The notes: generated by a model from the letters alone, not told the origin. A DNA stretch of 64,000 nt from Candidatus Angelobacter sp. Gp1-AA117 (GCA_003223515.1 QHVI01000022.1:1-64000), one strand, 5' to 3'. Positions 17,189 through 26,022 are shown, numbered from the stretch's first letter. Program-made: numbers and translations.

Positions 17189-17275
17189 CTCTAAGAACTA
17201 AAATGCTCTAAGAACTAAATACTTGTTTCCTCTGCGATCGCTGCGCGCTCCGCGGTAAAAATTTATACTGTCTCC

Positions 17276-17734
17276 ATGCCCAATACAGTGAAGATCGTCG
17301 AGTTCTCCGATTCCGGCGAGCGCCAGCAGACCATCGAAGCTCCCAAGGTCGTAAAAAGCGAAACTGAATGGCGCGCCGAACTCCCTCCCAATGTCTTTGA
17401 AGTCGCCCGCCACGAGGGCACCGAACGTCCTTTCACCGGCGAATACTGGGACAACCACGAGCACGGTCTCTACCGCTGTGCCTGCTGCGGCGCCGCCCTC
17501 TTCAATTCCGAAACGAAATTTGAATCAGGCACCGGCTGGCCCAGCTTCTATGCGCCGGTCGCCGAAGAGAATGTCGCCGCCATCGAAGACCGCAGCTTCG
17601 GCATGCGCCGCATCGCCGTCTCCTGCAAGCGCTGTGACGCCCACCTGGGACACATTTTCCCCGACGGCCCCGCACCCACCGGGCAGCGCTACTGCATGAA
17701 CTCCGCCGCATTGAAATTCATCAAGAGCAGCTAG
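17276..17734 (+). CDS. msrB: peptide-methionine (R)-S-oxide reductase
   Basis: A 152-aa cytoplasmic repair enzyme that reduces the R-epimer of methionine sulfoxide. MsrB hallmarks: EWRAELPPNVFEVARHEGTERPF, GTGWPSFY, zinc ligands C68/C71 and C117/C120, and the catalytic cysteine C140 in RYCMNS. No signal peptide is present. It is a single gene preceded by the family A repeat. No msrA is fused or adjacent. Confidence 0.96.
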   Translation: MPNTVKIVEFSDSGERQQTIEAPKVVKSETEWRAELPPNVFEVARHEGTERPFTGEYWDNHEHGLYRCACCGAALFNSETKFESGTGWPSFYAPVAEENVAAIEDRSFGMRRIAVSCKRCDAHLGHIFPDGPAPTGQRYCMNSAALKFIKSS

Positions 17735-17853
17735 CAAATAGCACTTGGCACTTAGCTTTTGGCCTACATGAAAATCTGATCTGTGGTTTTGATTTGGTTT
17801 TTCAGCGTTAATAGCGTTCATCAGCGGCGAAAAGAAAATCAGTATTGCAAAGA

Positions 17854-17880
17854 GGAAGCCTCACAAGCCACGAGGCTTCC
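17854..17880 (-). terminator. hairpin downstream of the DUF4091 gene
   Basis: A 9-bp stem (GGAAGCCTC / GAGGCTTCC) with a 9-base loop lies 48 bases past the stop of the - strand gene, followed on that strand by TCTTTG. Convergent msrB ends 120 bases away, so it may serve both directions. The T-run is weak. Confidence 0.45.
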
Positions 17881-17927
17881 CCAAGCAGGTTTTGCTAAGT
17901 GCTACTGGCTAAGTACTAAGGGCTGCC

Positions 17928-20885
17928 TTAGTGCACCGAATAGCTCGACGGATTCGCGAGCTGTATCCAGTTCGTCCCGTCGAAATATGCAGGCCATGCC
18001 GTGTACGTTCCCGCCGTCGAGAACGACCGCGTGCCTGAATAGCTGTAGGACTGTCCCGGTTGCAGCGTTACTGCCGCCGACGCCGGGAAATCCACGTTGG
18101 CATTTGCAGGATCACGCGCTCCTGCCAGGAAATACTGCACGCTGATTGGCGATCCTCCCGTGTTTTGTACCGTAAAGGTAGCTGTGGTTGACTGTCCCAC
18201 CGCCGGACCCGCAGGTGAGAGTGCCAGCGCCGTTACCAGCGTGATATTTCCCGGTGATGGCGCCTGCACCGTGAAGCTCGACGGTGTCGCAAGCTGTATC
18301 CAGTTCGTTCCATCAAAATAAGCAGGCCAGGCCGTATACGTGCCTGTGGTTGCGAACGAGCGGGAGCCGGAATACGTGTATTGCTGTCCTGGCTGCAGGG
18401 TCACGGAAGCTGATGCCGGAAAGTCTACGTTTCCATTCGCCGGATCGCGTGCTCCCACCAGGAAGTAAGGCACGCTGATCGCCGAGCCGCCCGTGTTCTG
18501 TACCATGAAGGTAGCAGTCGTCGACTGGTTCACCACCGGCGAAGTTGGCGACAACGCCAGCGCCGTGACCAGTGTGATCTTTCCCGGCCCCGCCGCTCCC
18601 ACCGTGAAGTTCACCGGGGTCGCAAGCTGGATCCAGTTGGTGCCGTCAAAATACGCAGGCCATGCTGAGTACGTGCCCGTAGTTGCGAACGAACGCGAGC
18701 CGGAGTACGTGTAGCTCTGTCCCGGTTGTAGCGTAACCGTGGGTGAAGCCGGGAAGTCCACGTTGGCGTTCGACGGATCACGCGCTCCCACCAGGAAGTA
18801 CTGAATCGTCATGGCCGCTGTTCCCGTGTTCTTCACCGTGAACGTGGCCGTAGTCGATTGGTTCACCACCGGGGACGCGGGCGACAGAGCCATCGCCGTG
18901 GTCACGGCCAGCGCTCCTGTGCCGCCTCCGCTGTTGCTCACCGTTACTGTAACCGCAGTGCTGGTGGTGGTTGCTCCTGCTGTGTTGCGCGCCCGTGCCG
19001 CAAACGTGTGGCTGCCGTTTGCCAATACGGTCGTGTTGTACTGCATGGTGTAGGGCGAAGTGGTGACCTCGCTGCCGGTCGCGGTGCCGTCCACCAGGAA
19101 GGTAACTCCCGCTACGCCATGGGGATCAGAGGCCGTGGCCGAAAGCGTGATGGTTCCGGAAACCGTCGAGCCGTTCGCCGGTGCGGTCATGCTCACCGTC
19201 GGCCCGCCTTGTCCCTTCAATTGCAGGATGCGCTGCGCCAACTGCTCTCTTGCATTCGAGAGCGCCGCAGGCGTCTGGTTGGAAGCGAACACATCAGGGA
19301 ATAGTGCCTGCCCGGTCTGTTGTGCAAAGTTTGGATCGCCCAGGTCAGAAACCATCTTCATGTATTCATAATCTTCAAATCCATCGCGAATCATCTTCAG
19401 CCGGATGCTCGCCACCGGAACGTCGGTCGTGCCGCCAATGACTGAAGGCTTGCCCGGATACAGCAGCGTTCCGTCGCCATTGCCGCCAAAGTCATAGACG
19501 CTGCTCCACGCCGTATCCAGGTGCAGCGTCGTCTCGTAATACAGCACGCCGCTCACCCCATACAGCCAGCTCAGCATGCCCTGCGAGCGGTTCTGCACCG
19601 CGTTTACGTCCACCATGAAGCTCGGCCATCCGGTGAAGTAAGGATCTTTCGGCGGGTTGCCGCAACCCTCGCTCATGCAGCTCTGGTACCACCACAGCCG
19701 GTTATTGGTGTTCGTGAGAAAAGAGTTATACGTAGACCGCTGGTTGCCGGTGAATTGTGAATTGCCCGCCTTGTCATCCATGTAGTTAACCACTGGCGAA
19801 AGGATGTTGATCGAACTGGTCACCCCGTTATTATTCGCATCTGCAATGGTCGTGGTGACCAGTGTGCGGAATTGCGCATCGGCTGTGTGCACCACCGAAG
19901 CGCGGTTCGGGATGTCTGTCCACGCGCAGGTTGCCGGCGGCTCGTCGCAGGTGTAGTCATAAGTACGGTCAAACCAGCCCTTTGAGCGGAAGTGCTGCGC
20001 CCAGGCCGTGTAGTGATCGGGATTGTATCCGCCGCTCCATACAAACCGTATGGAGGTCTGTTGTGCGCCCTGCAGTCTCACCTTCGAATCTGTTCCATCG
20101 AATAGAGCGCCATAGACCGAATCAAAGTGCGTCCAGTCGCAGCTTGAACCTGTGCAACTCGTGGGCCCGGTGTAAACCACGTCCGCGGTGATTCGATGAT
20201 TGAGCATGAACTCCGCATACATCACGTGCATCCGCTCCACCCCGGCATCGCCTCCGCATGCGTCATAGCTGCCAAAATGCGCAACGCAGGCATCATCCCA
20301 TCCCATGCCGAAAGTCGAAGCCAGCGAACTGGTCGAGTTCAGCTCGAAGTTCCACACCAGCAGCGTCACCGGTACGCTCTGGGTTCCAAGGCCTGATCCC
20401 GTAACGCTCAAGGTGCCGGTATATGTGCCCGCAGTCTGTCCTTTGGGCACATGAACCTCCACCCAGATCACCCGGTTTTCGCCCGCAGGCACGTCAAACG
20501 GAAAAGCGTTGCGCTTTTCGTTGTTGGTCTCATCCACGTCGGGCACCAGCGCGTCTGGCCACATGCCGGTGCTGCCCTCGGTGTTCGAGGCGGTTGTAAT
20601 GTTCAGGTATGCCTCGCGGTACAAACGCACTTCAGAGGCCGGAATCGTAGCGCCACCCGGCCCGGTCAGCGTTGGCGCAGTGGCGGAAACCCCGGTCGCC
20701 GGGCCGGTCACGATCACCTGGAAAGCTTCAAATTCGTTTTGCGCCGCATGGATCTCGGCGCTGGTGCCCGGCCCAGGCCCATCTCCAGGATGCACCTTGA
20801 CCATCGAGTTAGTCACAGTCACGCTTTGACCAAAACTCATGACTGTAAGGAAAGCAAAACACAAAGCGGCAAGCAGATTTCGCAT
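17928..20885 (-). CDS. secreted DUF4091 glycoside-hydrolase-like protein with Ig-like and triplicated C-terminal modules
   Basis: A 985-aa protein. Order: signal peptide (about 1-20, ending SFGQS); an N-terminal beta domain (AAQNEFEAFQVIVTGP, VRLYREAYLNIT); a catalytic-like barrel region; DUF4091 at about 430-560 (LLYPGKPSVIGG, ASIRLKMIRDGFEDYEYMKM); an Ig-like module (VSMTAPANGSTVSGTITLSATASD); then three repeats of ~100 residues (LALSPxxPVVNQSTTATF, YFLVGARDPxNxNVDFPAS, WPAYFDGTNWIQLATP). DUF4091 proteins are related to GH123-like carbohydrate enzymes, so an extracellular glycan role is likely but unproven. The C-terminal modules are probably adhesive or carbohydrate-binding. It is a monocistronic gene. 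Confidence 0.85.
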   Translation of the reverse strand: MRNLLAALCFAFLTVMSFGQSVTVTNSMVKVHPGDGPGPGTSAEIHAAQNEFEAFQVIVTGPATGVSATAPTLTGPGGATIPASEVRLYREAYLNITTASNTEGSTGMWPDALVPDVDETNNEKRNAFPFDVPAGENRVIWVEVHVPKGQTAGTYTGTLSVTGSGLGTQSVPVTLLVWNFELNSTSSLASTFGMGWDDACVAHFGSYDACGGDAGVERMHVMYAEFMLNHRITADVVYTGPTSCTGSSCDWTHFDSVYGALFDGTDSKVRLQGAQQTSIRFVWSGGYNPDHYTAWAQHFRSKGWFDRTYDYTCDEPPATCAWTDIPNRASVVHTADAQFRTLVTTTIADANNNGVTSSINILSPVVNYMDDKAGNSQFTGNQRSTYNSFLTNTNNRLWWYQSCMSEGCGNPPKDPYFTGWPSFMVDVNAVQNRSQGMLSWLYGVSGVLYYETTLHLDTAWSSVYDFGGNGDGTLLYPGKPSVIGGTTDVPVASIRLKMIRDGFEDYEYMKMVSDLGDPNFAQQTGQALFPDVFASNQTPAALSNAREQLAQRILQLKGQGGPTVSMTAPANGSTVSGTITLSATASDPHGVAGVTFLVDGTATGSEVTTSPYTMQYNTTVLANGSHTFAARARNTAGATTTSTAVTVTVSNSGGGTGALAVTTAMALSPASPVVNQSTTATFTVKNTGTAAMTIQYFLVGARDPSNANVDFPASPTVTLQPGQSYTYSGSRSFATTGTYSAWPAYFDGTNWIQLATPVNFTVGAAGPGKITLVTALALSPTSPVVNQSTTATFMVQNTGGSAISVPYFLVGARDPANGNVDFPASASVTLQPGQQYTYSGSRSFATTGTYTAWPAYFDGTNWIQLATPSSFTVQAPSPGNITLVTALALSPAGPAVGQSTTATFTVQNTGGSPISVQYFLAGARDPANANVDFPASAAVTLQPGQSYSYSGTRSFSTAGTYTAWPAYFDGTNWIQLANPSSYSVH

Positions 20886-21143
20886 GAATGTTTCCTCGAA
20901 ACTGGGAACGTTGGGGGTGAATTGTGGGTCTAACGATGGGACTTTCTTCTAGAGTTGCTTCCGAGATGTTGCGCAATTGTTTCGAGGTTGTCCTCTGGTA
21001 GATATACCCGGCGGATATTTATATAGCCACTCTGCCCAGTGTTGCTGGATAGATCAGCGTTCATCAGCGGCCAAATTGCGCTGCATCCTCTGCGATTCAG
21101 AAGCCAAGAGCCAATAGCTAACAGCAAAAGCCCTGGCAGCTTC

Positions 21144-21161
21144 TTTCACACTCCCTTAACA
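21144..21161 (+). promoter_or_regulatory. candidate Pho box upstream of phoB
   Basis: TTTCACA-N4-CTTAACA: two 7-bp half-sites with an 11-bp period, the spacing used by PhoB-family boxes. It lies 59 bases before phoB. Similar sites precede pstC and, more weakly, pstS. The rest of the 335-base gap (20886-21143) holds only degenerate repeat wording such as GCCAAGAGCCAATAGCTAACAG. Confidence 0.45.
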
Positions 21162-21220
21162 TTTCTCATGTACTCTGTCCGGTAACACCACTCAACTCAG
21201 GCATAGAAAAGGGCATCCTG

Positions 21221-21922
21221 ATGGCCTCGAATCACAAGATCTTTGTGGTGGAAGACGATAACGACATCTCCCGCCTGCTTCGTCATCATCTGGAAGTGGC
21301 CGGCTACCGCGTCCGCGCTTTTTCCACCACCAACCAGGTACTCTCCGAGGCGCAGAAAGACCGCCCCTCGCTCTTCCTTCTCGATATCATGGTCCCGGGC
21401 GGCGACGGCCTTGAACTCTGCCGCCAGATTCGCCAGGGCGGCAACAATATCGCAGGTGTTCCTATCATTTTTCTTACCGCCAAAACCGATGAGACCGACC
21501 GCATCGTCGGCCTGGAAATGGGCGCCGACGACTACGTGACCAAACCTTTCAGCCCGCGCGAGCTGGTGGCCCGCGTGAAAGCCGTGCTGCGGCGCAGTGA
21601 ACGCCCGCTGCCGCCCGCGGTCATCAATCTCGGCGATCTGGAGATTGACAGCTCCTCCATGATTCTCACTGTTAGCGGCGAGCCTAAGATGACCACCGCC
21701 ACCGAGTTCCGCCTGCTCTACCATCTCGCCAGCCATGCCGGAAAGGTCTTCACCCGTGACCAGCTTCTGGATGCCGTCTGGCGTGACACCAGCTTTGTCA
21801 CTCCCCGCTCCGTCGATGTCTATGTGCGCAAGCTGCGCGAGAAGATCGAGCGCGATCCGGAAAATCCGCGTTATTTGAAGACGGTGCGGGGTGCGGGCTA
21901 TCGCTTTGAGGCCCCCAAATGA
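21221..21922 (+). CDS. phoB: PhoB-like OmpR-family response regulator
   Basis: A 233-aa protein. The receiver domain has the acidic pocket EDDND at 11-15, phosphoacceptor D55 (FLLDIMVPGGDGLEL), and the FLTAKTDE and KPFSPREL motifs. The C-terminal winged helix (TATEFRLLYHLASHAGKVFTRDQLL, RSVDVYVRKLREKIE, LKTVRGAGYRF) binds DNA. Its stop overlaps the kinase start (ATGA), and the phosphate transporter genes lie downstream on the same strand, supporting a phosphate-starvation role. A Pho-box-like repeat precedes it, suggesting autoregulation. Confidence 0.9.
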   Translation: MASNHKIFVVEDDNDISRLLRHHLEVAGYRVRAFSTTNQVLSEAQKDRPSLFLLDIMVPGGDGLELCRQIRQGGNNIAGVPIIFLTAKTDETDRIVGLEMGADDYVTKPFSPRELVARVKAVLRRSERPLPPAVINLGDLEIDSSSMILTVSGEPKMTTATEFRLLYHLASHAGKVFTRDQLLDAVWRDTSFVTPRSVDVYVRKLREKIERDPENPRYLKTVRGAGYRFEAPK

Positions 21923-23793
21923 GGAGCCGCATCTTCCTCAAGCTCCTCGCTTATGCTTTCTTTCTCGTCGTAATCGCCACCATCATCATCGATTTCTCCA
22001 TCCGCCAGACCTGGGAAAGCTCGCTGCGCAGTGAGATTCAGCAATCCCTTACTCAGAAAGCTGCGCTTTTTGCCGATGAACTGCAGGACGTAAACAATCC
22101 TCAATTGCAGCAGTTGGTCGCCCGTGTCTCTAAATCAGCCGACGCCCGTGTTACCGTGATTACTACCTCCGGCAAAGTGCTGGCCGATTCTGAAGCCGAT
22201 GCGGAAACCATGGAGAACCATGCCACCCGCCCGGAGTTTCAGCGGGCCTTGAAAAACTCCACCGGCAGCGATTCGCGCACCAGCCACACTCTCGGCATCG
22301 AGTTCCTCTATGTTGCCGCGCCCGTAAAAAACGGGGCGGTGCGCCTTGCCTATCCGCTCTCTGCTATCCGCAACGCAGTAGCTGAAGGCCGCAACAAACT
22401 GATGCAGGGCTCCGCCATCGCCCTGCTTCTTTCCACTCTGCTGGCTGCCATTGCTGCGCAGTCTATCTCCCGTCGCTTGCAGAAGATCATGGGCTTTGCC
22501 GGGCGCATCGCCCAGGGAGACTTCGCCGCCCGCATCGACGATCCTTCTTCTGACGAAATCTCTCAAGTCGCCGTCGCTCTCGATAAGACTGCCCGCCACC
22601 TTCAGGAGACCTTCACTGCGCTCGAATACAGCCGCCAGGAACTCGAAACCCTGCTCAATAGCATGCAGGAGGCTGTGATCGCCGTCTCTCCCGTCCAGAA
22701 GGTTCGCTGGCTCAATGGCTCCATGGCCCGGCTGCTTCCCGGTGGTTCGCACATCGGTAAGTCAGTTGTGCACGTGATTCGCGATCCCGGCCTCTTGCAG
22801 ATTCTTACCGACTCGATGAAAAACCACGCAGTGCTCACCACCCGGGTTGCCACTCTTGCTCCCGGACAGATTCTTCAGGCCACCACCGCCCCGCTGCCCG
22901 ATGGAGGCGCCGTTGCCGTGCTCCACGATCTCACCGAGGTTGAGCGCGTCGAAAAGACCCGCCGGGACTTCATCGCCAACGTCTCTCACGAACTGCGCAC
23001 CCCGCTGACCTCCATTCAGGGCTACACCGAAACCCTGCTTGACACCAGTGCCGGGGTGAACGGCAATGCTCACGAATTCCTCGAGATCATCAAAAAGAAT
23101 GCTGCGCGCATGTCCCGCCTCACCGAAGATCTGCTGACCCTCGCCCGCGTCGAATCCGGCGAGCGCAAGCTGGAGTTGCATCCCATCTCTGTCGATTCGC
23201 TTCTTCAGGATGCGCTGCGCAACTTCCGCCAGACCGCCCAGGAAAACGGCAACGGCGTGCAGTTGGAGATCGAGGCTTCGCTGAGCGCGACCGTCATCGT
23301 AGACGCGGACGCGATTCATCAGGTCTTTTCCAACCTCATTGACAATGCCATCAAGTACGCCGGGGCAGGGAAGCGCATTTTGCTGGGCGCCAGAACCTGC
23401 GGTGTTGGCCCCAAGGACAGCAGTAGCCGCGATGCACAGATCAGCAGCCGCAATGTCGATGTTTGTGATAGCGACATCGGCAGAAAAACCGGCAGCGGCA
23501 GCATTGATGGCCCAGACATACACTCTGAAAACTGTGTGGAGTTTTATGTGCGCGATTTCGGCCCCGGCATCGCCCTCGAACATCAGCCCCGCATCTTCGA
23601 GCGCTTCTACCGCGTCGATAAAGCCCGATCGAAGGAAACCGGCGGCACCGGCCTGGGCCTGGCAATCGTGAAGCACATCGTGTTGAACCACGGAGGCGCC
23701 GTCCGCGTCGAAAGCGCCCTCCACCATGGAGCAACCTTCTTCTTCTCGCTCCCTCTCGTTTCAGTGGAAACACCAAAACTAAGCCGCGAATGA
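21919..23793 (+). CDS. phoR: PhoR-like sensor histidine kinase
   Basis: A 624-aa membrane kinase. Order: N-terminal helix (AYAFFLVVIATIIIDFSI), periplasmic sensor region, second helix (about 158-178), HAMP (RRLQKIMGFAGRIAQGDFAARI), PAS-like domain, HisKA with H357 (FIANVSHELRTPLTS), and HATPase (NLIDNAIKYAGAG, VRDFGPGIALEHQPRIFERF, GGTGLGLAIVKHIV). It phosphorylates PhoB. Between the N-box and the G1 box an extra ~50 residues rich in Ser, Asp and Gly (about 491-541) are inserted. The 4-base overlap with phoB indicates coupled translation. Confidence 0.9.
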   Translation: MRSRIFLKLLAYAFFLVVIATIIIDFSIRQTWESSLRSEIQQSLTQKAALFADELQDVNNPQLQQLVARVSKSADARVTVITTSGKVLADSEADAETMENHATRPEFQRALKNSTGSDSRTSHTLGIEFLYVAAPVKNGAVRLAYPLSAIRNAVAEGRNKLMQGSAIALLLSTLLAAIAAQSISRRLQKIMGFAGRIAQGDFAARIDDPSSDEISQVAVALDKTARHLQETFTALEYSRQELETLLNSMQEAVIAVSPVQKVRWLNGSMARLLPGGSHIGKSVVHVIRDPGLLQILTDSMKNHAVLTTRVATLAPGQILQATTAPLPDGGAVAVLHDLTEVERVEKTRRDFIANVSHELRTPLTSIQGYTETLLDTSAGVNGNAHEFLEIIKKNAARMSRLTEDLLTLARVESGERKLELHPISVDSLLQDALRNFRQTAQENGNGVQLEIEASLSATVIVDADAIHQVFSNLIDNAIKYAGAGKRILLGARTCGVGPKDSSSRDAQISSRNVDVCDSDIGRKTGSGSIDGPDIHSENCVEFYVRDFGPGIALEHQPRIFERFYRVDKARSKETGGTGLGLAIVKHIVLNHGGAVRVESALHHGATFFFSLPLVSVETPKLSRE

Positions 23794-23874
23794 AGCCTAG
23801 AAATGTCCTGCTTTAGTTCGGTGCCATGTTTAATAACGGCGTCGTGTGAAATGCTGTGTGGTCTGACGAGACAA

Positions 23875-23902
23875 GTAACAGGGCATGACTTCAGTCGTGC
23901 CG
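23875..23902 (+). repeat. REP-like hairpin upstream of the RAYT gene
   Basis: AGTAACAGG is followed by GGCATGACT/AGTCGTGCC, a hairpin with one G-T pair. It is the inverted counterpart of the hairpin repeated three times after the transposase gene (GGTATGACTGAAGTCATACC then CTGTTACT), so the gene is bracketed by inverted REPs. Confidence 0.7.
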
Positions 23903-23938
23903 ATAATCTACTATAATGATTTGGGCTTTAGCCCCTGC

Positions 23939-24418
23939 ATGGCGCGTCCTTCTCGCAAATCTCACCCGAGTTCCATTCGCGAAGACTCTCGTACTTTCTT
24001 CGTCACCTCGGCTACCGCTGGAAGAAGAGCGCTGCTGCAATCTGACCGTATGGCAACTCTATTCATTGATGTACTTCGCTCTTATTCCGGTAAATTCAAA
24101 ATTCACGAATTCACCGTTATGCCTGACCATTTCCATCTGCTGGTTACGCTTGATGGAGATCTCACCATCGAAAAAGCCGTTCAATTGATCAAAGGCAATT
24201 TCTCCTATCGGGCGAAGAAAGAACTCGGCTTTCAAGGAGAAGTCTGGCAGAAAGGCTTTTCCGAAGACCGTGTCTATGATCGCGAAAGCTTTCTTGCTCA
24301 TAAAAGCTACATTGAAAATAATCCCGTAAAGGCTGGTCTGGTGCGGTCTGCTGAAGAGTATCCATATTGTTCGACATACCTGCGAAGGATGAAGTTGGCA
24401 GCGGCTAAAGCCGAATGA
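23939..24418 (+). CDS. REP-associated tyrosine transposase (RAYT, Y1_Tnp family)
   Basis: About 159 aa from ATG 23939 (MARPSRKSHPSSIREDSRTFFVT); an upstream ATG at 23885 would begin inside the REP hairpin. HUH motif HFHLLVT in EFTVMPDHFHLLVTLDGD; the catalytic tyrosine is expected in HKSYIENNPVKAGLV. RAYTs are domesticated IS200/IS605-type nucleases that act on neighbouring REP hairpins. Here the gene sits between phoR and pstS, with one REP before it and three tandem 107-108-bp units after it. The reading frame is intact. Confidence 0.9.
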   Translation: MARPSRKSHPSSIREDSRTFFVTSATAGRRALLQSDRMATLFIDVLRSYSGKFKIHEFTVMPDHFHLLVTLDGDLTIEKAVQLIKGNFSYRAKKELGFQGEVWQKGFSEDRVYDRESFLAHKSYIENNPVKAGLVRSAEEYPYCSTYLRRMKLAAAKAE

Positions 24419-24741
24419 TTTAAGGCTGATCGCGGTATGACTGAAGTCATACCCTGTTACTCTCCTCGCTTGTGGATGCTTTCTGCATCACCCGATCTGT
24501 TTCATTTCTTTTTCACCCGCCATTAATTTAAGGCTGATGGCGGTATGACTGAAGTCATACCCTGTTACTCTCCTCGCTTGTGGATGCTTCTGCATTACCC
24601 GATCTGTTTCATTTCTTTTTCACCCGCCATTAATTTAAGGCTGATGGCGGTATGACTGAAGTCATACCCTGTTACTCTCCTGGCTTGTGGATGCTTCTGC
24701 ATTACCCGATCTCTTTCATCCCTTTTTCACCCGCCATTAAT
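24419..24741 (+). repeat. three tandem 107-108-bp REP-containing repeats
   Basis: Units start at 24419, 24527 and 24634. Each begins TTTAAGGCTGAT, contains GGTATGACTGAAGTCATACC and CCTGTTACTCTCC, and ends TTTTTCACCCGCCATTAA. Units 2 and 3 share GATGGCGG and a shorter GGATGCTTCTGCATTACCC, so unit 1 is the most divergent. The array begins one base after the RAYT stop codon and reaches the pstS promoter region. Confidence 0.9.
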
Positions 24742-24753
24742 ATTGCCTTAACA
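24736..24753 (+). promoter_or_regulatory. weak candidate Pho box upstream of pstS
   Basis: ATTAATA-N4-CTTAACA, followed at the same 11-bp spacing by CCTATTA. The CTTAACA half-site is identical to the one before phoB. It lies 21 bases before the pstS ATG and partly overlaps the end of the third tandem repeat. Confidence 0.35.
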
Positions 24754-24774
24754 AAATCCTATTAAAAATAAGAC

Positions 24775-25779
24775 ATGAAACTACTCAGGCTACTTGCAGC
24801 CATAGTATGTTTAACCGTGCTCTGCTCGGCTGAAGAAAATCTCAATGGAGCCGGCGCGACATTCCCTTACCCTATCTACTCCAAGTGGTTCAATGAGTAC
24901 CACAAGGCGCACCCGGACGTTCAGATCAACTACCAGTCCATTGGCAGCGGCGGCGGCATCAAGCAGCTCCAGTCCAAGACGGTTGATTTTGGCGCATCGG
25001 ATGGCCCCATGAGCGACCAACAGCTTCAGGCCACGCCCTTCAAGGTGCTGCATATTCCCACGGTGCTGGGCGCAGTCGTGCCCACCTATAACATCCCCGG
25101 CATAAGCAGCGAACTCAAGTTCACGGGCGACGTGCTGGCCGATATCTTCCTTGGCAACATCAAGAAGTGGAACGATGGGCGCATCGCCAAAGCCAATTCC
25201 GGCGTGAAGCTGCCGGATACCGACATCATTGTTGTCCACCGCTCCGATGGCAGCGGAACTTCTTACATCTTTACCGATTTCCTCTCCAAGGTGAGCGATA
25301 CCTGGAAGACCAAGGTAGGCAAGAACACGGCCGTGAACTGGCCCGTGGGCCTCGGCGCCAAGGGCAATGAAGGCGTTGCCGGACAGGTGAAGCAGACCGA
25401 AGGCGCTATCGGCTATGTTGAGTTGATCTATGCCCTGCAGAACAACATGTCTTACGGCAGCGTTCAGAATGCCGCCGGACAATTCATCAGAGCCAGCCTC
25501 GATTCCGTCACTGCGGCTGCCGCATCAGTGAAAGAGATGCCCGATGATTTCCGCGTCTCCATCACCAACGCTCCCGGCAAGGCCGCTTATCCGATCAGCA
25601 GCTTTACCTGGTTGCTGGTGCCGACAAATTGGAGTGACAAGACCAAAGAGAAAACGTTTGTCGACTTCCTCAACTGGATGATCAGCGGCGGCCAGGGCAT
25701 GACTACCGCCCTCAACTATGCCCCACTGCCCAAACCAGTCGTCGAAAAAATCAAGGCTCGGATTAAAGACATAAAATAG
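24775..25779 (+). CDS. pstS: periplasmic phosphate-binding protein PstS
   Basis: A 334-aa protein. The signal peptide (LLRLLAAIVCLTVLCSAEE) is followed by LNGAGATFPYPIYSKWF, SIGSGGGIKQLQSKTVDFGASDGPM, VHRSDGSGTSYIFTDFLS and GNEGVAGQVKQTEGAIGYVEL, the classic PstS phosphate-binding loops. It delivers phosphate to the PstCAB transporter. It is separated from pstC by a strong terminator and a second candidate Pho box, so the binding protein is transcribed as its own unit, fitting the need for excess PstS. Confidence 0.97.
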   Translation: MKLLRLLAAIVCLTVLCSAEENLNGAGATFPYPIYSKWFNEYHKAHPDVQINYQSIGSGGGIKQLQSKTVDFGASDGPMSDQQLQATPFKVLHIPTVLGAVVPTYNIPGISSELKFTGDVLADIFLGNIKKWNDGRIAKANSGVKLPDTDIIVVHRSDGSGTSYIFTDFLSKVSDTWKTKVGKNTAVNWPVGLGAKGNEGVAGQVKQTEGAIGYVELIYALQNNMSYGSVQNAAGQFIRASLDSVTAAAASVKEMPDDFRVSITNAPGKAAYPISSFTWLLVPTNWSDKTKEKTFVDFLNWMISGGQGMTTALNYAPLPKPVVEKIKARIKDIK

Positions 25780-25847
25780 CACTCAGCAGTCAGCACTCAG
25801 CCCCTGATCAATGTCGCCAGAGGTGAATGCATGGCAAAGAAGTTCAG

Positions 25848-25884
25848 TGGCCTGCAGCGAAATCTGCAGGCCAGTTTTCTTTTT
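25848..25884 (+). terminator. rho-independent terminator after pstS
   Basis: A 10-bp perfect stem TGGCCTGCAG / CTGCAGGCCA with a 6-base loop is followed by GTTTTCTTTTT. It lies 69 bases after the pstS stop and divides pstS from pstCAB-phoU. Confidence 0.85.
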
Positions 25885-25976
25885 ATCTTCCTTCATTTTT
25901 TATCTGTGTGAATCTGTGTTCATCTGTGGTGAAAGGTTTTGGTTTGCTAAGTGCCATTGTTAGCTGCTAATTGCTC

Positions 25977-25994
25977 TTTAACACTGCTTTAACA
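25977..25994 (+). promoter_or_regulatory. candidate Pho box upstream of pstC
   Basis: TTTAACA-N4-TTTAACA, two identical 7-bp half-sites with an 11-bp period (CTGC spacer), 29 bases before the pstC ATG. This is the clearest of the three Pho-box-like sites in the window. Confidence 0.5.
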
Positions 25995-26022
25995 ATCCCC
26001 TGCTACCCTAAAATCACTAACC

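Noticed and set aside
24419-24741. Possible CRISPR array next to the transposase
   Set aside because: Whole 107-108-bp units repeat including the between-hairpin part, as in REP/BIME clusters.
24811-25482. A 223-codon - frame opposite pstS
   Set aside because: Shadow of pstS; no motif, and pstS is certain.
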